NCBI GenBank assembly: GCA_025358075.1
Contig: JANYKU010000109.1
Location: 1-39,847, forward strand
DNA from: Ilumatobacteraceae bacterium
GTDB lineage: Bacteria > Actinomycetota > Acidimicrobiia > Acidimicrobiales > Ilumatobacteraceae
Reading direction: 5' to 3'
DNA: 39,847 bases
This document shows, piece by piece, positions 23,294 through 30,605 of the stretch (positions are counted from its first letter, which is position 1; each line of letters begins with the position of its first letter). Made by a program: the position numbers and the translations under genes. The notes beneath the pieces were generated by a model. That model searched no databases, had not been told where the DNA came from, and saw only the letters and a list, made by a program, of their open reading frames with translations.

Positions 23294-23937
23294 GTGCCAA
23301 GAAGAACCGCGAAGGTAGCGATCGCGTTCGGGCTGCTGGTCGCATGCAGTTGCGGTGAATCGCCAGACTCGACGCGGCTGCCGGCGGCAACCGGAGCGGG
23401 CCCGTCAGACCAAGTGCCGACTCGCGTCACTGATACCCCGTCCACCACCGACGAATCGGCCACCAATACATCGTCACCCCACTCATCCGCTGAGATCGGC
23501 AGGCGACGGACGCCACCTCGCTGCAGACGTCGGACGACGCCACACAATGGCAGGCCCCGGGAAACGCTTTCATTATCGGCGCACTCCCCAGTGGCTTCGT
23601 CACCCGCGGCTCGCCTCAGATCGTCGATGCCGTGGGTTCCCCGAACGGCGACGCTGTGGTGAGTCAGACCTTCGTCAACGTCGGTCAAAAGCAGATGGTC
23701 ACCGTGTCTCTTGAAAGCGGCGCCTACGTCACCCAGCAACTGGCTTCGAATGACATGACAACACGTACAGACATCGTCGATGGCGCGAAGGTTCTGGTCT
23801 CCATCGACGCCACCACCGGGCAACAAGCGATCGGGTGGCAACCCGCGGACGACCGCATTTTCTGGGTCTACGGCACCGGTATCGCAGACGACGAATTGTT
23901 CAAGATCGTGCGCTCTCTACAGATCCCTGCGACCTAG
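23294..23937 (+). pseudogene. Frameshifted putative lipoprotein
   Basis: GTG 23294 starts a lipoprotein signal (AKVAIAFGLLVACSCG, lipobox LVAC) and a Ser/Thr linker, readable to about SSAEIGR (23500). One base then appears lost, and the protein continues in another frame as ATDATSLQTSDDATQWQAPG and NAFIIGALPSGFVTRGSP to the stop at 23937 (KIVRSLQIPAT). The restored product would be about 214 aa. GEWQP-like and FWVYGTGIADDELF segments near the end recall secreted proteins, but no family is clear. Real break or indel error cannot be told apart. Confidence 0.65.
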
Positions 23938-23952
23938 CGCCGTCTGGCGACA

Positions 23953-23982
23953 GGAGCGCCATATAACTGCCAGTGCGGCGTG
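23953..23982 (+). repeat. Array repeat 20 (last core)
   Basis: GAGCGCCATATAACTGCCAG is the rightmost core of the family and lies next to the 3' end of tRNA-Ser(GCT). No further copies were seen from here to attR. Confidence 0.5.
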
Positions 23983-23984
23983 CT

Positions 23985-24069
23985 TGGCGGAAGGTACAGG
24001 AATCGAACCTGTGCGGCTATCGCCGTCTCCGCTTAGCAAGCGGGCCATTACCAGCTCTGGCAACCTTCC
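23985..24069 (-). tRNA. tRNA-Ser (GCT)
   Basis: On the minus strand the acceptor GGAAGGT pairs with ACCTTCC, the anticodon loop TTGCTAA gives anticodon GCT, and a long variable arm (GAGACGGCGATAGCCGC) is typical of tRNA-Ser. CCA is encoded (23985-23987). It is carried inside the integrative element. Confidence 0.95.
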
Positions 24070-24074
24070 GTGAG

Positions 24075-24157
24075 CGGAGGGTGGAGGAATCGAACCCCAC
24101 GGCGTGTGCCGTCCCCGGTTTTCAGGACCGGTCGCCGACCATTCAGCGGCACCCTCC
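24075..24157 (-). tRNA. tRNA-Ser (TGA), C at position 33
   Basis: The acceptor GGAGGGT pairs with ACCCTCC. The anticodon stem CCGGT/ACCGG encloses the loop CCTGAAA, giving anticodon TGA, and there is a long variable arm. CCA is not encoded. Loop position 33, almost always T, is C here, and the T stem has one mismatched pair. It lies 5 bp upstream of tRNA-Ser(GCT) in the same orientation. Confidence 0.85.
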
Positions 24158-24160
24158 AAG

Positions 24161-24180
24161 CGGGTGCGCGCAAGCACCCG
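24161..24180. terminator. Hairpin between relaxase end and tRNA-Ser
   Basis: CGGGTGC GCGCAA GCACCCG is a perfect 7-bp stem with a 6-base loop, about 100 bp downstream of the relaxase stop on the minus strand. There is no T-run, so termination is only suggested. The remaining 24181-24281 shows no gene. Confidence 0.45.
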
Positions 24181-24281
24181 TCAGTAGCAGCTACTCGATC
24201 GACGGGGGGACGGGGTGTGTGCCACGAGGCGGAACTGTACCGCCCCGAGCGTCTTGGTCGCCTGCCAATTCGCATGGGCAT

Positions 24282-27200
24282 CTAGCCGATCGATATCTCC
24301 GGCACAGCCGGGCGGGCGATCTCGGGCCGTGGTTGTTGGAGGATCTCTTTGGTCGGGGGGTGGGCCAGCATCGTGTTGTGGAGCCGGGTGAGCTGGCTGG
24401 TCGGGTTCTTGGCGACGAACAGCGCGTCGCTGGCCTGTGCGAGTCGGTGGGGTTCGATGGTTGCGCCGTTGGCCCACTGCTGCCAGGTGTCGAGCGCCTC
24501 GAGGCGTTGTTCGAGTACATCGATCGTGTCGGCGTTGCCGGTCCAGCGGTCGAAGAGTTGTTCTCGTTGTTGTTGTCGGCGAAGCTCGGCGAGCTGTTGC
24601 CCTGCTGTGGCGACTGCTGACATGGGGGGTCGCGCGGCTCGGACGGCTTGTTGTTCGGCCGTGGTGGCGGTATCCACACGCTGGTCGGCGGCGATGATCT
24701 CGGCTCGGATCGGCTTTCGATCTCGGCGTCTGGCGGTGGTGAGTTGTTGTTCGAGCAGACGTCGCTCCGCTCGCGCTTGGGTGACGACCTGCTCGGCGGC
24801 GTCGACGGCTCTTTCGTACGGCTGGGCCACGACGCGTGCCTGGTGACGATGCTGCTCAGCCTCATCAAGGCGTTGTTGCAGCTGGCGTTGTTCTCGCACG
24901 ATCCGATCGCGGTTGGTGCGATCTTGTTCGAGGCGTTCCGCTGTCGACGCGCGGAGTTGGTCGAACCAGGGCGGGATCGGGCATCGGGGTCTCGGCTGGT
25001 GGTCTTGGGTAGCAAGCGCTTGTCGTTGGGTAGTCGCGGGCACATCGGCGCGGTCGATGGTGATGATGGTGTCGAGGATGTCGCGGGCTTCGGCGGGGTC
25101 GTGTGTTTCGGTGATGACGCAGACGGTGTTGTCTTGTTGGCCGCGGGTCATCGCCACGTACAGGCTGCGACAGGTGGTTGCTCGCGAGGCGAGTTCGAAG
25201 CTGGCCGTGACGGTGTCGGATTGGGTACCCATCTCGGTGGCGGCGTAGCCAAGGCGGACGTGCTCGACGACATACGTGGCCGGCAGGGTGATCTGTCCAA
25301 GGCCGGCGAGTGGGGTGAGGGTGAGGTCGCCGTTGTCGAAGGTGGCGGTAACGGTCCATTGGTCGCGGTTACGGACTCGTTCGCCGCTGGTGGCGATCAG
25401 ATGACGATGGTTGCGGCGGGTGGCGACGATGTCGCCGACACACGCGTGCTCGCCGCCACCAATCGCCACGTGGCGTTCTGGGTCGATCTGCAGGTGGTCG
25501 CGTCGAGCAGTTTGGATGTGGGTGTTGATCAGGTCGACGTGTTGGTTGGTGGAGGCCATCACCGCGGTGGTGTCACCGGCTGCGTGGTGGTCGAGCCATA
25601 GTTCGGCGAAGTAGTCGAGATGTTCGTCGATCGTGCCGGCGCGGATCCGACCGTGAGCTTCATAGATGTCCAACGCTCTCGGGTCGCCGCATCGCAGCAG
25701 GAGGGAGGCGTGCGCTTCCCAGGGTTGTTCGAAGCGGTGGACGTGCTCGAGTCCAATCATGCGCGTGCGCTGGCAGAGTTCGTTGAACATGCCGCCGCGG
25801 CCGACGGCTTGCAACTGGCGCGGGTCACCAACCAGCACCAGCCGCCACCGCTGCCGGTTGGCGAGTTCGATGAGTTGGTGGAGGTTGCCAGTGCCGAGCA
25901 TCCCGGCCTCATCAACGATCAGCGTGGTCCCAGCAGCCAGCCGCCACGGCGTTTCGGCCGGTCGGTCGGGTTGGGTCCATTCGTGGACGAGTTTGGCGAC
26001 AGTGTCACACGCCATCCCGGTTTCGCGTTCGAGGGTTCGTGCTGCCTTGGCGGTCGCGGAGACCCCGAACACCATCCGTCCCTGACCGTGGAGGTCGTCC
26101 ACCGCTGCGCACAGCATCGTGGTCTTGCCGGCCCCCGCTGGCCCGACGATGAGCGTCAGTCGATCCGTACCGGCGACGGCAGCGGCGGCGTCACGCTGCA
26201 AAACGTCCAGCCCGACGGCGGACACCGACCGGGAGGGTTGTGGCTGGTCGAGCTGGGTGTCGATAGCCCAGATTACGATCGCTTCTTCCTGGGCCAGGAT
26301 CTCGGTCGAGGTGACGTGGGCGGCGACCGGTTCGATCCACACCGAACGGCCATCAGACGTGCGAACTCGGGTGCCGTCGCAGCGGGTCGGGTCGAGATCG
26401 ACACAGTGCTCCACGACCCGCTCGGTGGCCCGCTCGAGATTCGCCGCCCACTGCGTGCCGGCGATGCCGGGGACGGGTCGTTGCAGATCACAGATCGCCC
26501 GTAGCACCTCGGCGCGATGCCACGCCGACGCCGACGTCGACAACGCCTCGACCACCTCGCCGATCCTCAACGCCGCAACAGGCGACTGAGAGCGTCCGGC
26601 CGCAGTGACCGACTCGACCAAGCTCTCAGGGGTGGTGCCGAGGGTGGCGGCCTCGGCCAGCCAGCGGTCGCGGAGATCGTCGATGCCGTGTCCGGATTTG
26701 TGGACACGGGTGTCCGCGGCGGCCTGGCGGGTCAACGCGGCGCGTTCCCAGCGGGTCGGGTCGCGACCCTCGCGCTGATAGAACTCGGCGACCTTGACCG
26801 CCACGGCCGACTCGACCTCGACGGTGCGCTTCGAGAACAGTGCGAACAGTTCGTCGGGGACGCCGGCGATCTCGGCCTGACCATTGACGATCTCACCGAA
26901 CCCGACCCCGTAGCGTTCCGTCAGTTCGGCGCGGAGTACCGATTGATACAAGCCGCCGAGCGCGCGCTGGTAGCGTTTCAAGAACCTGGCATCCAACGCC
27001 AACCAGCGCCCGTCGGCGGTCTGCACCTTGGCTGAGATGACCACATGCGTGTGCAATTGCGGATCATCCGCGCGTGACGTCGTCTGCCGAAACGCCGCAG
27101 CGATCAGACCCTGCGAATCCGGATGCAGCCGTCTCCCATTGGACCGGAGCCGGGTGGTCGATCCGAACCGTTCAACATCAGCCATCACCGCCTGGACAGC

Positions 27201-27551
27201 GACGTCGTGACACTCGGCGAACCCGGGGTCGCCGGTCAGCGCCCCGAGGACGCTGAGCGACTTCGGTGCCGAGAACGTCGCGTCGAACCCCGCCACCGCC
27301 CGCACCACCCGACTGTTGGCCAACGTCCGATCAACCAGCGGATAACCGAGCACCACACCCGACACCGGATCAAGACCGGACAACAGACGCTCCAACGCCT
27401 CCGCCGACACCGGCCCAGACAGCCCGAGCAGGTCGGCCTGCTGCCCCGACCACTGCCCGGGTACCTCACCCGGCGCGTCCGTCAGATAGCGGGTGTAGTA
27501 CTTCGCCGTCGCCGCAGCCGACGACGCATACAACGTCGTCACCCGCAACAT
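24282..27551 (-). CDS. MobF (TrwC/TraA-type) conjugative relaxase-helicase
   Basis: A 1089-aa DNA-processing protein for transfer of the element. The N-terminal relaxase domain (1-300) has the tyrosine pair region AKYYTRYLTD (YY 18-19), FDATFSAPKSLSVLGAL, and the metal-binding motif DPQLHTHVVIS (His167, His169). The helicase domain contains Walker A GPAGAGKTTM (470-479), Walker B LIVDEAGML (544-552), VLVGDPRQLQAVGRGG and a C-terminal SLYVAMTRGQQDNTV motif. The last 300 residues are a charged coiled coil (EQRQLQQRLDEAEQHRHQ). It should nick oriT, remain on the 5' end and unwind DNA. ATG start at 27551. It probably forms an operon with the HTH gene upstream. Confidence 0.93.
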   Translation of the reverse strand: MLRVTTLYASSAAATAKYYTRYLTDAPGEVPGQWSGQQADLLGLSGPVSAEALERLLSGLDPVSGVVLGYPLVDRTLANSRVVRAVAGFDATFSAPKSLSVLGALTGDPGFAECHDVAVQAVMADVERFGSTTRLRSNGRRLHPDSQGLIAAAFRQTTSRADDPQLHTHVVISAKVQTADGRWLALDARFLKRYQRALGGLYQSVLRAELTERYGVGFGEIVNGQAEIAGVPDELFALFSKRTVEVESAVAVKVAEFYQREGRDPTRWERAALTRQAAADTRVHKSGHGIDDLRDRWLAEAATLGTTPESLVESVTAAGRSQSPVAALRIGEVVEALSTSASAWHRAEVLRAICDLQRPVPGIAGTQWAANLERATERVVEHCVDLDPTRCDGTRVRTSDGRSVWIEPVAAHVTSTEILAQEEAIVIWAIDTQLDQPQPSRSVSAVGLDVLQRDAAAAVAGTDRLTLIVGPAGAGKTTMLCAAVDDLHGQGRMVFGVSATAKAARTLERETGMACDTVAKLVHEWTQPDRPAETPWRLAAGTTLIVDEAGMLGTGNLHQLIELANRQRWRLVLVGDPRQLQAVGRGGMFNELCQRTRMIGLEHVHRFEQPWEAHASLLLRCGDPRALDIYEAHGRIRAGTIDEHLDYFAELWLDHHAAGDTTAVMASTNQHVDLINTHIQTARRDHLQIDPERHVAIGGGEHACVGDIVATRRNHRHLIATSGERVRNRDQWTVTATFDNGDLTLTPLAGLGQITLPATYVVEHVRLGYAATEMGTQSDTVTASFELASRATTCRSLYVAMTRGQQDNTVCVITETHDPAEARDILDTIITIDRADVPATTQRQALATQDHQPRPRCPIPPWFDQLRASTAERLEQDRTNRDRIVREQRQLQQRLDEAEQHRHQARVVAQPYERAVDAAEQVVTQARAERRLLEQQLTTARRRDRKPIRAEIIAADQRVDTATTAEQQAVRAARPPMSAVATAGQQLAELRRQQQREQLFDRWTGNADTIDVLEQRLEALDTWQQWANGATIEPHRLAQASDALFVAKNPTSQLTRLHNTMLAHPPTKEILQQPRPEIARPAVPEISIG

Positions 27552-27626
27552 CGCGCAACCCAGTTCGCGGGCACCTGTCTGTCATTCATGGGTGCGGTGG
27601 TTCGGGTAGTCATCACGGGGGGTGCC

Positions 27627-27968
27627 TCAGGACTCGATCGCGAGCGAGAGTTGGGCGGTGGAACGCGACGCGACGGCACGCGGTGAGCGCGTTCGCGGTG
27701 AGGGCAATCGCGTAGTCGCGACGATGACTGGGGGTTCGGCCGTGACGGGCCAGGTGATCGGGCCACCGAGCTGTTCCTCGAGCCGGCAACGCGGCACCCG
27801 GAACAGTTTCCCGTATCGAATCACCGGAATACCGACCTTGCCGCCGGAGTCCTCGAACGCGTTCGCCTCTCGATACGCCGTGCTCCGTCCGACGCGCAAC
27901 ACCGCCGCCGCTTCCTCCAACGTGAGGAAGTCCGGCGGAACGCTCGCGATGCCAGGGGACTCGATCAT
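27627..27968 (-). CDS. HTH (excisionase-like) DNA-binding protein
   Basis: A 113-aa protein with a MerR/Xis-type helix-turn-helix, FLTLEEAAAVLRVGRSTAYREANAFE, and the wing segment IPVIRYGKLFRVPRCRLEEQL, followed by a disordered basic tail. ATG 27968 was preferred to the longer frame because the HTH begins a few residues later. It lies directly upstream of the relaxase gene on the same strand (75 bp). It could be the element's excisionase or an oriT accessory protein. Confidence 0.78.
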   Translation of the reverse strand: MIESPGIASVPPDFLTLEEAAAVLRVGRSTAYREANAFEDSGGKVGIPVIRYGKLFRVPRCRLEEQLGGPITWPVTAEPPVIVATTRLPSPRTRSPRAVASRSTAQLSLAIES

Positions 27969-28250
27969 CGAACTCACGCAGTCATGCCTCCCGCGAGCGC
28001 AGCGGATCGCAACTCGCCACACACGAACGGGACGACCGACACCACAAGTGGAAGAAAGAACCGAGCTTCACACTCTCCTACAGAGCCGCGAACCGTGCAG
28101 GCGCACCAAAGTGCGGTCTTGCTTCTGCAAGCTCCAAAAATGAAAATGTCTCCCACACTGCAACATGACCTCCGAATCGCAATTTCGTGACACACACCTG
28201 GTCAACGGACATCACACCTGCCTGTGGATGAACGCCCAACCAGTTGTATA
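27969..28250. other. AT-richer gene-free region, candidate oriT
   Basis: About 280 bp without a gene between divergently oriented HTH genes, with base composition visibly less GC-rich than the rest (for example AAGTGGAAGAAAGAACC, CCAAAAATGAAAATG, GCAATTTCGTGACACACACC). It lies just upstream of the HTH-relaxase operon, the normal place for a transfer origin. I could not pin down a nic site. Confidence 0.35.
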
Positions 28251-28268
28251 TATTGGAGAACTCCAATA
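28251..28268. promoter_or_regulatory. Perfect palindromic operator TATTGGAGAACTCCAATA
   Basis: Two 8-bp arms (TATTGGAG/CTCCAATA) are separated by AA, 12 bp upstream of the ATG at 28280. This is the expected place and form for autoregulation by the HTH protein encoded there. Confidence 0.6.
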
Positions 28269-28279
28269 AATTCGATCCC

Positions 28280-28888
28280 ATGTCCGAATTGTTGCCGCTA
28301 GCTGAGGCGGCCGACCTCCTGGGTGTGTCGGTCGAGCGCGTTCGACAGCTCGTCGTCGGCGGTCAGCTCGCTGGCCAGCGCTTCGCGAACGTTTGGGTGG
28401 TACCCAAGGATGCGATCGCGGCACGGCGGCACTCCCCAGGTGTCCGCGGGCGGCCACTCGGCCCACGACGGGCATGGCAGGAAATCCTCGCCGGCCCGAT
28501 CGATCTCCAATGCCCTGGCAGGTACCAGCGCCGGGCCGAGGTCGTCCGCTGCCAGATGAGCCGCGCAGATTCCGACTCGCTGCTCGAGATGGTCGGCGCA
28601 CTGCTCGGCGGCGTTCGCGCTGCTATAGATCTCGGCGCGGAGCTGGCGCAGGATGACAGTGTCGACCTATACCTCTCGGCCAAGTCGTTCTACGGCCTCG
28701 GGGCACGGATCGCCTTCGTTCCCGATTCGGCGGGCCGCGTTGTTCTTCGAGTGGTCGATGACGACGCCTGGAATCTCATCCCAGAGGGTGTGTTCGCTCC
28801 GCGGAATGCCGTAGCACTGGACCTTCTCGAGTCCGGCGATCCGCGGCATTGGATCGCGGGAGAAGACCTCGTCGACAGGAGTGCGTGA
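28280..28888 (+). CDS. HTH protein, probable antitoxin of an AbiEii-like pair
   Basis: A 202-aa protein. The N-terminal HTH reads LPLAEAADLLGVSVERVRQLVV with wing GQRFANVWVVPKDAIAARRH. The middle RPLGPRRAWQEIL is conserved-looking. The C-terminal half (VDLYLSAKSFYGLGARIAFV, VVDDDAWNLIPEGVFAPRNA, VALDLLESGDPRHWIAGEDL) resembles antitoxins encoded before nucleotidyltransferase (AbiEii-type) toxins. The assignment is by resemblance and context only: a GTG overlaps its TGA stop, as in coupled antitoxin-toxin pairs, but the following frame dies after 21 codons. The palindrome at 28251-28268 suggests autoregulation. Confidence 0.6.
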   Translation: MSELLPLAEAADLLGVSVERVRQLVVGGQLAGQRFANVWVVPKDAIAARRHSPGVRGRPLGPRRAWQEILAGPIDLQCPGRYQRRAEVVRCQMSRADSDSLLEMVGALLGGVRAAIDLGAELAQDDSVDLYLSAKSFYGLGARIAFVPDSAGRVVLRVVDDDAWNLIPEGVFAPRNAVALDLLESGDPRHWIAGEDLVDRSA

Positions 28889-28962
28889 ACCCTCCGACGC
28901 TGTACCGCGATCAACGGAGATTTCGCCGTGTCACCTTGGATTCGGCGTGACAAGCTCGCGCT
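28885..28962 (+). pseudogene. Possible 5' remnant of an AbiEii-type toxin gene
   Basis: GTG 28885, overlapping the TGA of the HTH gene, opens NPPTLYRDQRRFRRVTLDSA and then stops at 28950. The PTLYRD-xx-FRR start recalls the N-terminus of nucleotidyltransferase toxins that follow such antitoxins. Everything else is missing. Confidence 0.3.
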
Positions 28963-29202
28963 GTGACTACCGAACTCCTCGAACGGATCGTTGTCGATCC
29001 GACAATCTGCTTCGGGAAGGCAACGATACGCGGTCATCGTGTTTGGGTGTCGTTGATTCTTGGCTACCTCGCGGAGGGATGGACGGTCGACGCAGTGCTG
29101 GCCGAGTACCCGCAACTGGAAGTCGATGACATACGGGCCTGCATCGCCTACGGAGCCCTCCTCGCCGACGTCCGGTTCGCCGACCTCGACACTGCCGGGT
29201 GA
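28963..29202 (+). CDS. DUF433 family antitoxin-like protein
   Basis: A 79-aa protein of the DUF433 (VapB45-like) family. Signatures are ERIVVDPTICFGKATIRGHR, VWVSLILGYLAEGWTVDAVL and EYPQLEVDDIRACIAYGALL, an intact winged-helix antitoxin. DUF433 genes are normally followed by a DUF5615 PIN-like toxin with a 4-bp overlap. Here the overlap (GTGA at 29199-29203 region) is present, but the toxin frame is broken. GTG start at 28963. Confidence 0.85.
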   Translation: MTTELLERIVVDPTICFGKATIRGHRVWVSLILGYLAEGWTVDAVLAEYPQLEVDDIRACIAYGALLADVRFADLDTAG

Positions 29203-29302
29203 AGTTGAAGCGACGAGAATCTTGGGTCAGAGCGTCACCTGTGCCGACGAGGGCCCCGTACTCGTGACTCTCGACCCTCGACCAGTCCCGCAAGAGGTTT
29301 CG
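29201..29302 (+). pseudogene. Decayed DUF5615 (PIN-like) toxin
   Basis: GTG 29201 opens VKLK, then after a frame change DENLG appears (GACGAGAATCTTGG, near 29214). In a further frame DEGPVLVTLDPRPVP follows (29247-29291). MKLKLDENLG at the start and a LVTLD motif about 60 residues later are hallmarks of DUF5615 toxins; here they are about 15 codons apart, so frameshift and deletion have inactivated it. Confidence 0.5.
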
Positions 29303-29785
29303 CTATTTGGGCGGTGGCGGGACTCGGCGAGTCGGCAGCTTCTTCTGGGCGAGAGCGAGGATCGTGTCGACCAGCTCGCTGTACTGCTCGATCTCCCGCT
29401 GCGACGGCGCGATCAGGTCCTCGGGGTAGTTGACCTGATGCCGCAGGTCGCGCAGCTGGTCGAGTTGTGCGTATTGCGTGCGATCGACGAGCTTGATCGC
29501 GAACGCGTAGTCGACAACAGCCTCGTGCGCACCCGCGGTGTTTGAGAACCGATAGCCATCCTGCGCCGCCAACGCGGTCACGGCCAGCCGAGCCGATTCG
29601 TGCAACGCCGAGACCGCCGGGAGGACCAAGCCTTCGGTCAGGTTGCCGACCGCAGCGCGACGGAAGTCGCGTGCCTGAGCGAGCGTGGCTCGTGCAGCCT
29701 TAGCGCGATCGCTCGCGGTGCCGGCGACCTGGTGCATGCGATCTCGCCGGAGCTCTTCGAGGCTCGCTGGTCGCCCGGCTCTCAC
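29303..29785 (-). CDS. HEPN-domain protein of an MNT/HEPN pair
   Basis: A 160-aa helical HEPN protein. Segments are ARATLAQARDFRRAAVGNLT, LVLPAVSALHESARLAVTAL, GYRFSNTAGAHEAVVDYAFA and LDQLRDLRHQVNYPEDLIAP; the last carries an RxxRHxxxY-like motif corresponding to the HEPN Rx4-6H RNase signature. In such pairs HEPN is usually the toxin (an RNase, or the substrate of nucleotidylation) and MNT its antidote. Its start overlaps the stop of the MNT gene by 4 bp (29782-29785), so the two are coupled. Confidence 0.78.
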   Translation of the reverse strand: MRAGRPASLEELRRDRMHQVAGTASDRAKAARATLAQARDFRRAAVGNLTEGLVLPAVSALHESARLAVTALAAQDGYRFSNTAGAHEAVVDYAFAIKLVDRTQYAQLDQLRDLRHQVNYPEDLIAPSQREIEQYSELVDTILALAQKKLPTRRVPPPPK

Positions 29786-30357
29786 GCTGGCACTCGCACG
29801 AACACCGGAACGCCTGCGGCGCGCAGCTCGAGTAGTCGTTCGTTGTCGGCCTCGAACACGAACAGATTGATCGACAGTTTCGACTCGTTCTCCAGGTCGA
29901 GTCGCGCCTCTGCGAGATCGAAGCGGGTGAGCGAATCGGAGACCACGGCTACGTCGACATCGTTGGGCGGTGGTCCCTGCTCACCGTTGTAGCGGGCCGC
30001 CCACGAACCAAAGATGAACACCTCATCGATCGCCGGGTTGTCGCCGAACGTTTGTGCCAACATCGGGATCACTCCACCGGCGTAGGCCAGCAACTGACGC
30101 AGCACCGATCCATACGGCAGGTCCGAAGCGGGGTGGATCGTCTTGGCGGTGCCAACCTGCTCGGTCACCAACACTCCGGCTTGCTCCAGGCGAGTCACCT
30201 CTCGCGCAACCGTCTGTTGAGGAATGCCCGTGCGGCGTGCCAGTTCGGCACCCGTCGAGCTACCCGCGCCCCAGAACACCTCCGCGAGGATCTGCATCTG
30301 ATGCCTCGACCGGAACATCGGCAGCAGTGCGGTAGTGGGTTCGGCCATGGCCTCCAT
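29782..30357 (-). CDS. HTH-fused minimal nucleotidyltransferase (MNT) antitoxin
   Basis: A 191-aa protein. The N-terminal winged helix (MQILAEVFWGAGSSTGAELA, RRTGIPQQTVAREVTRLEQA) precedes a nucleotidyltransferase domain with IFGSWAARYNGEQGPPPNDV then DVAVVSD, i.e. the GSxxA...D-x-D catalytic motif. MNT partners of HEPN toxins can neutralise by adenylylating the toxin. The fused HTH suggests it also represses the operon, fitting the palindrome at 30363-30377 beside its start. ATG 30357; ATG 30348 is an alternative. Confidence 0.8.
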   Translation of the reverse strand: MEAMAEPTTALLPMFRSRHQMQILAEVFWGAGSSTGAELARRTGIPQQTVAREVTRLEQAGVLVTEQVGTAKTIHPASDLPYGSVLRQLLAYAGGVIPMLAQTFGDNPAIDEVFIFGSWAARYNGEQGPPPNDVDVAVVSDSLTRFDLAEARLDLENESKLSINLFVFEADNERLLELRAAGVPVFVRVPA

Positions 30358-30362
30358 GGTAC

Positions 30363-30377
30363 ACCCACATTATGGGT
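30363..30377. promoter_or_regulatory. Palindrome at the MNT/HEPN promoter
   Basis: ACCCACATTATGGGT has 5-bp arms around 5 bases and lies 5 bp upstream of the MNT start codon. It is a plausible operator for the fused HTH. Confidence 0.5.
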
Positions 30378-30480
30378 AGATCAACCTGAAATGTGAGTTA
30401 TCGCCATCCTAGTCGGCGAGAGGCACCGCGTACTACTTTTTGATTTATCGCGTACATATCCTGAGTTTCGGAGCACCCGT

Positions 30481-30498
30481 CGTGCCATATCCGTGCCA
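30481..30498. repeat. Integrase arm-type repeats, right end
   Basis: CGTGCCA occurs at 30481-30487 and 30492-30498, preceded by GT and followed by CAACG, mirroring 8353-8385 at the left end with one unit fewer. Confidence 0.6.
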
Positions 30499-30605
30499 CA
30501 ACGGAGCAGAATTGGGCATCACAGGGCAACACCAATGGGACCAGTCAACACCGCTGAGCTGGTCTTGTATTGAACGGCGCTGGCCAGCGAGACGCCCAAT
30601 ACCGT

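Noticed and set aside
10783..23982. Canonical integron with standard attC sites
   Set aside because: The right box ends in ATTCTGC/AATCTGC, not GTTRRRY, and none of the three tyrosine recombinases shows a clear IntI-type extra domain by eye. I therefore call it integron-like only.
10783..23982. CRISPR array
   Set aside because: Spacing is that of whole genes (0.2-1.3 kb), repeats vary in sequence and length, and no Cas genes are present.
24648..25601. Long plus-strand open frame of 317 aa
   Set aside because: It is antisense to the MobF relaxase, is Gly/Val/Arg-rich without motifs, and is explained by the GC-rich codon structure of the relaxase. The same applies to the other plus-strand frames in 24282-27551.
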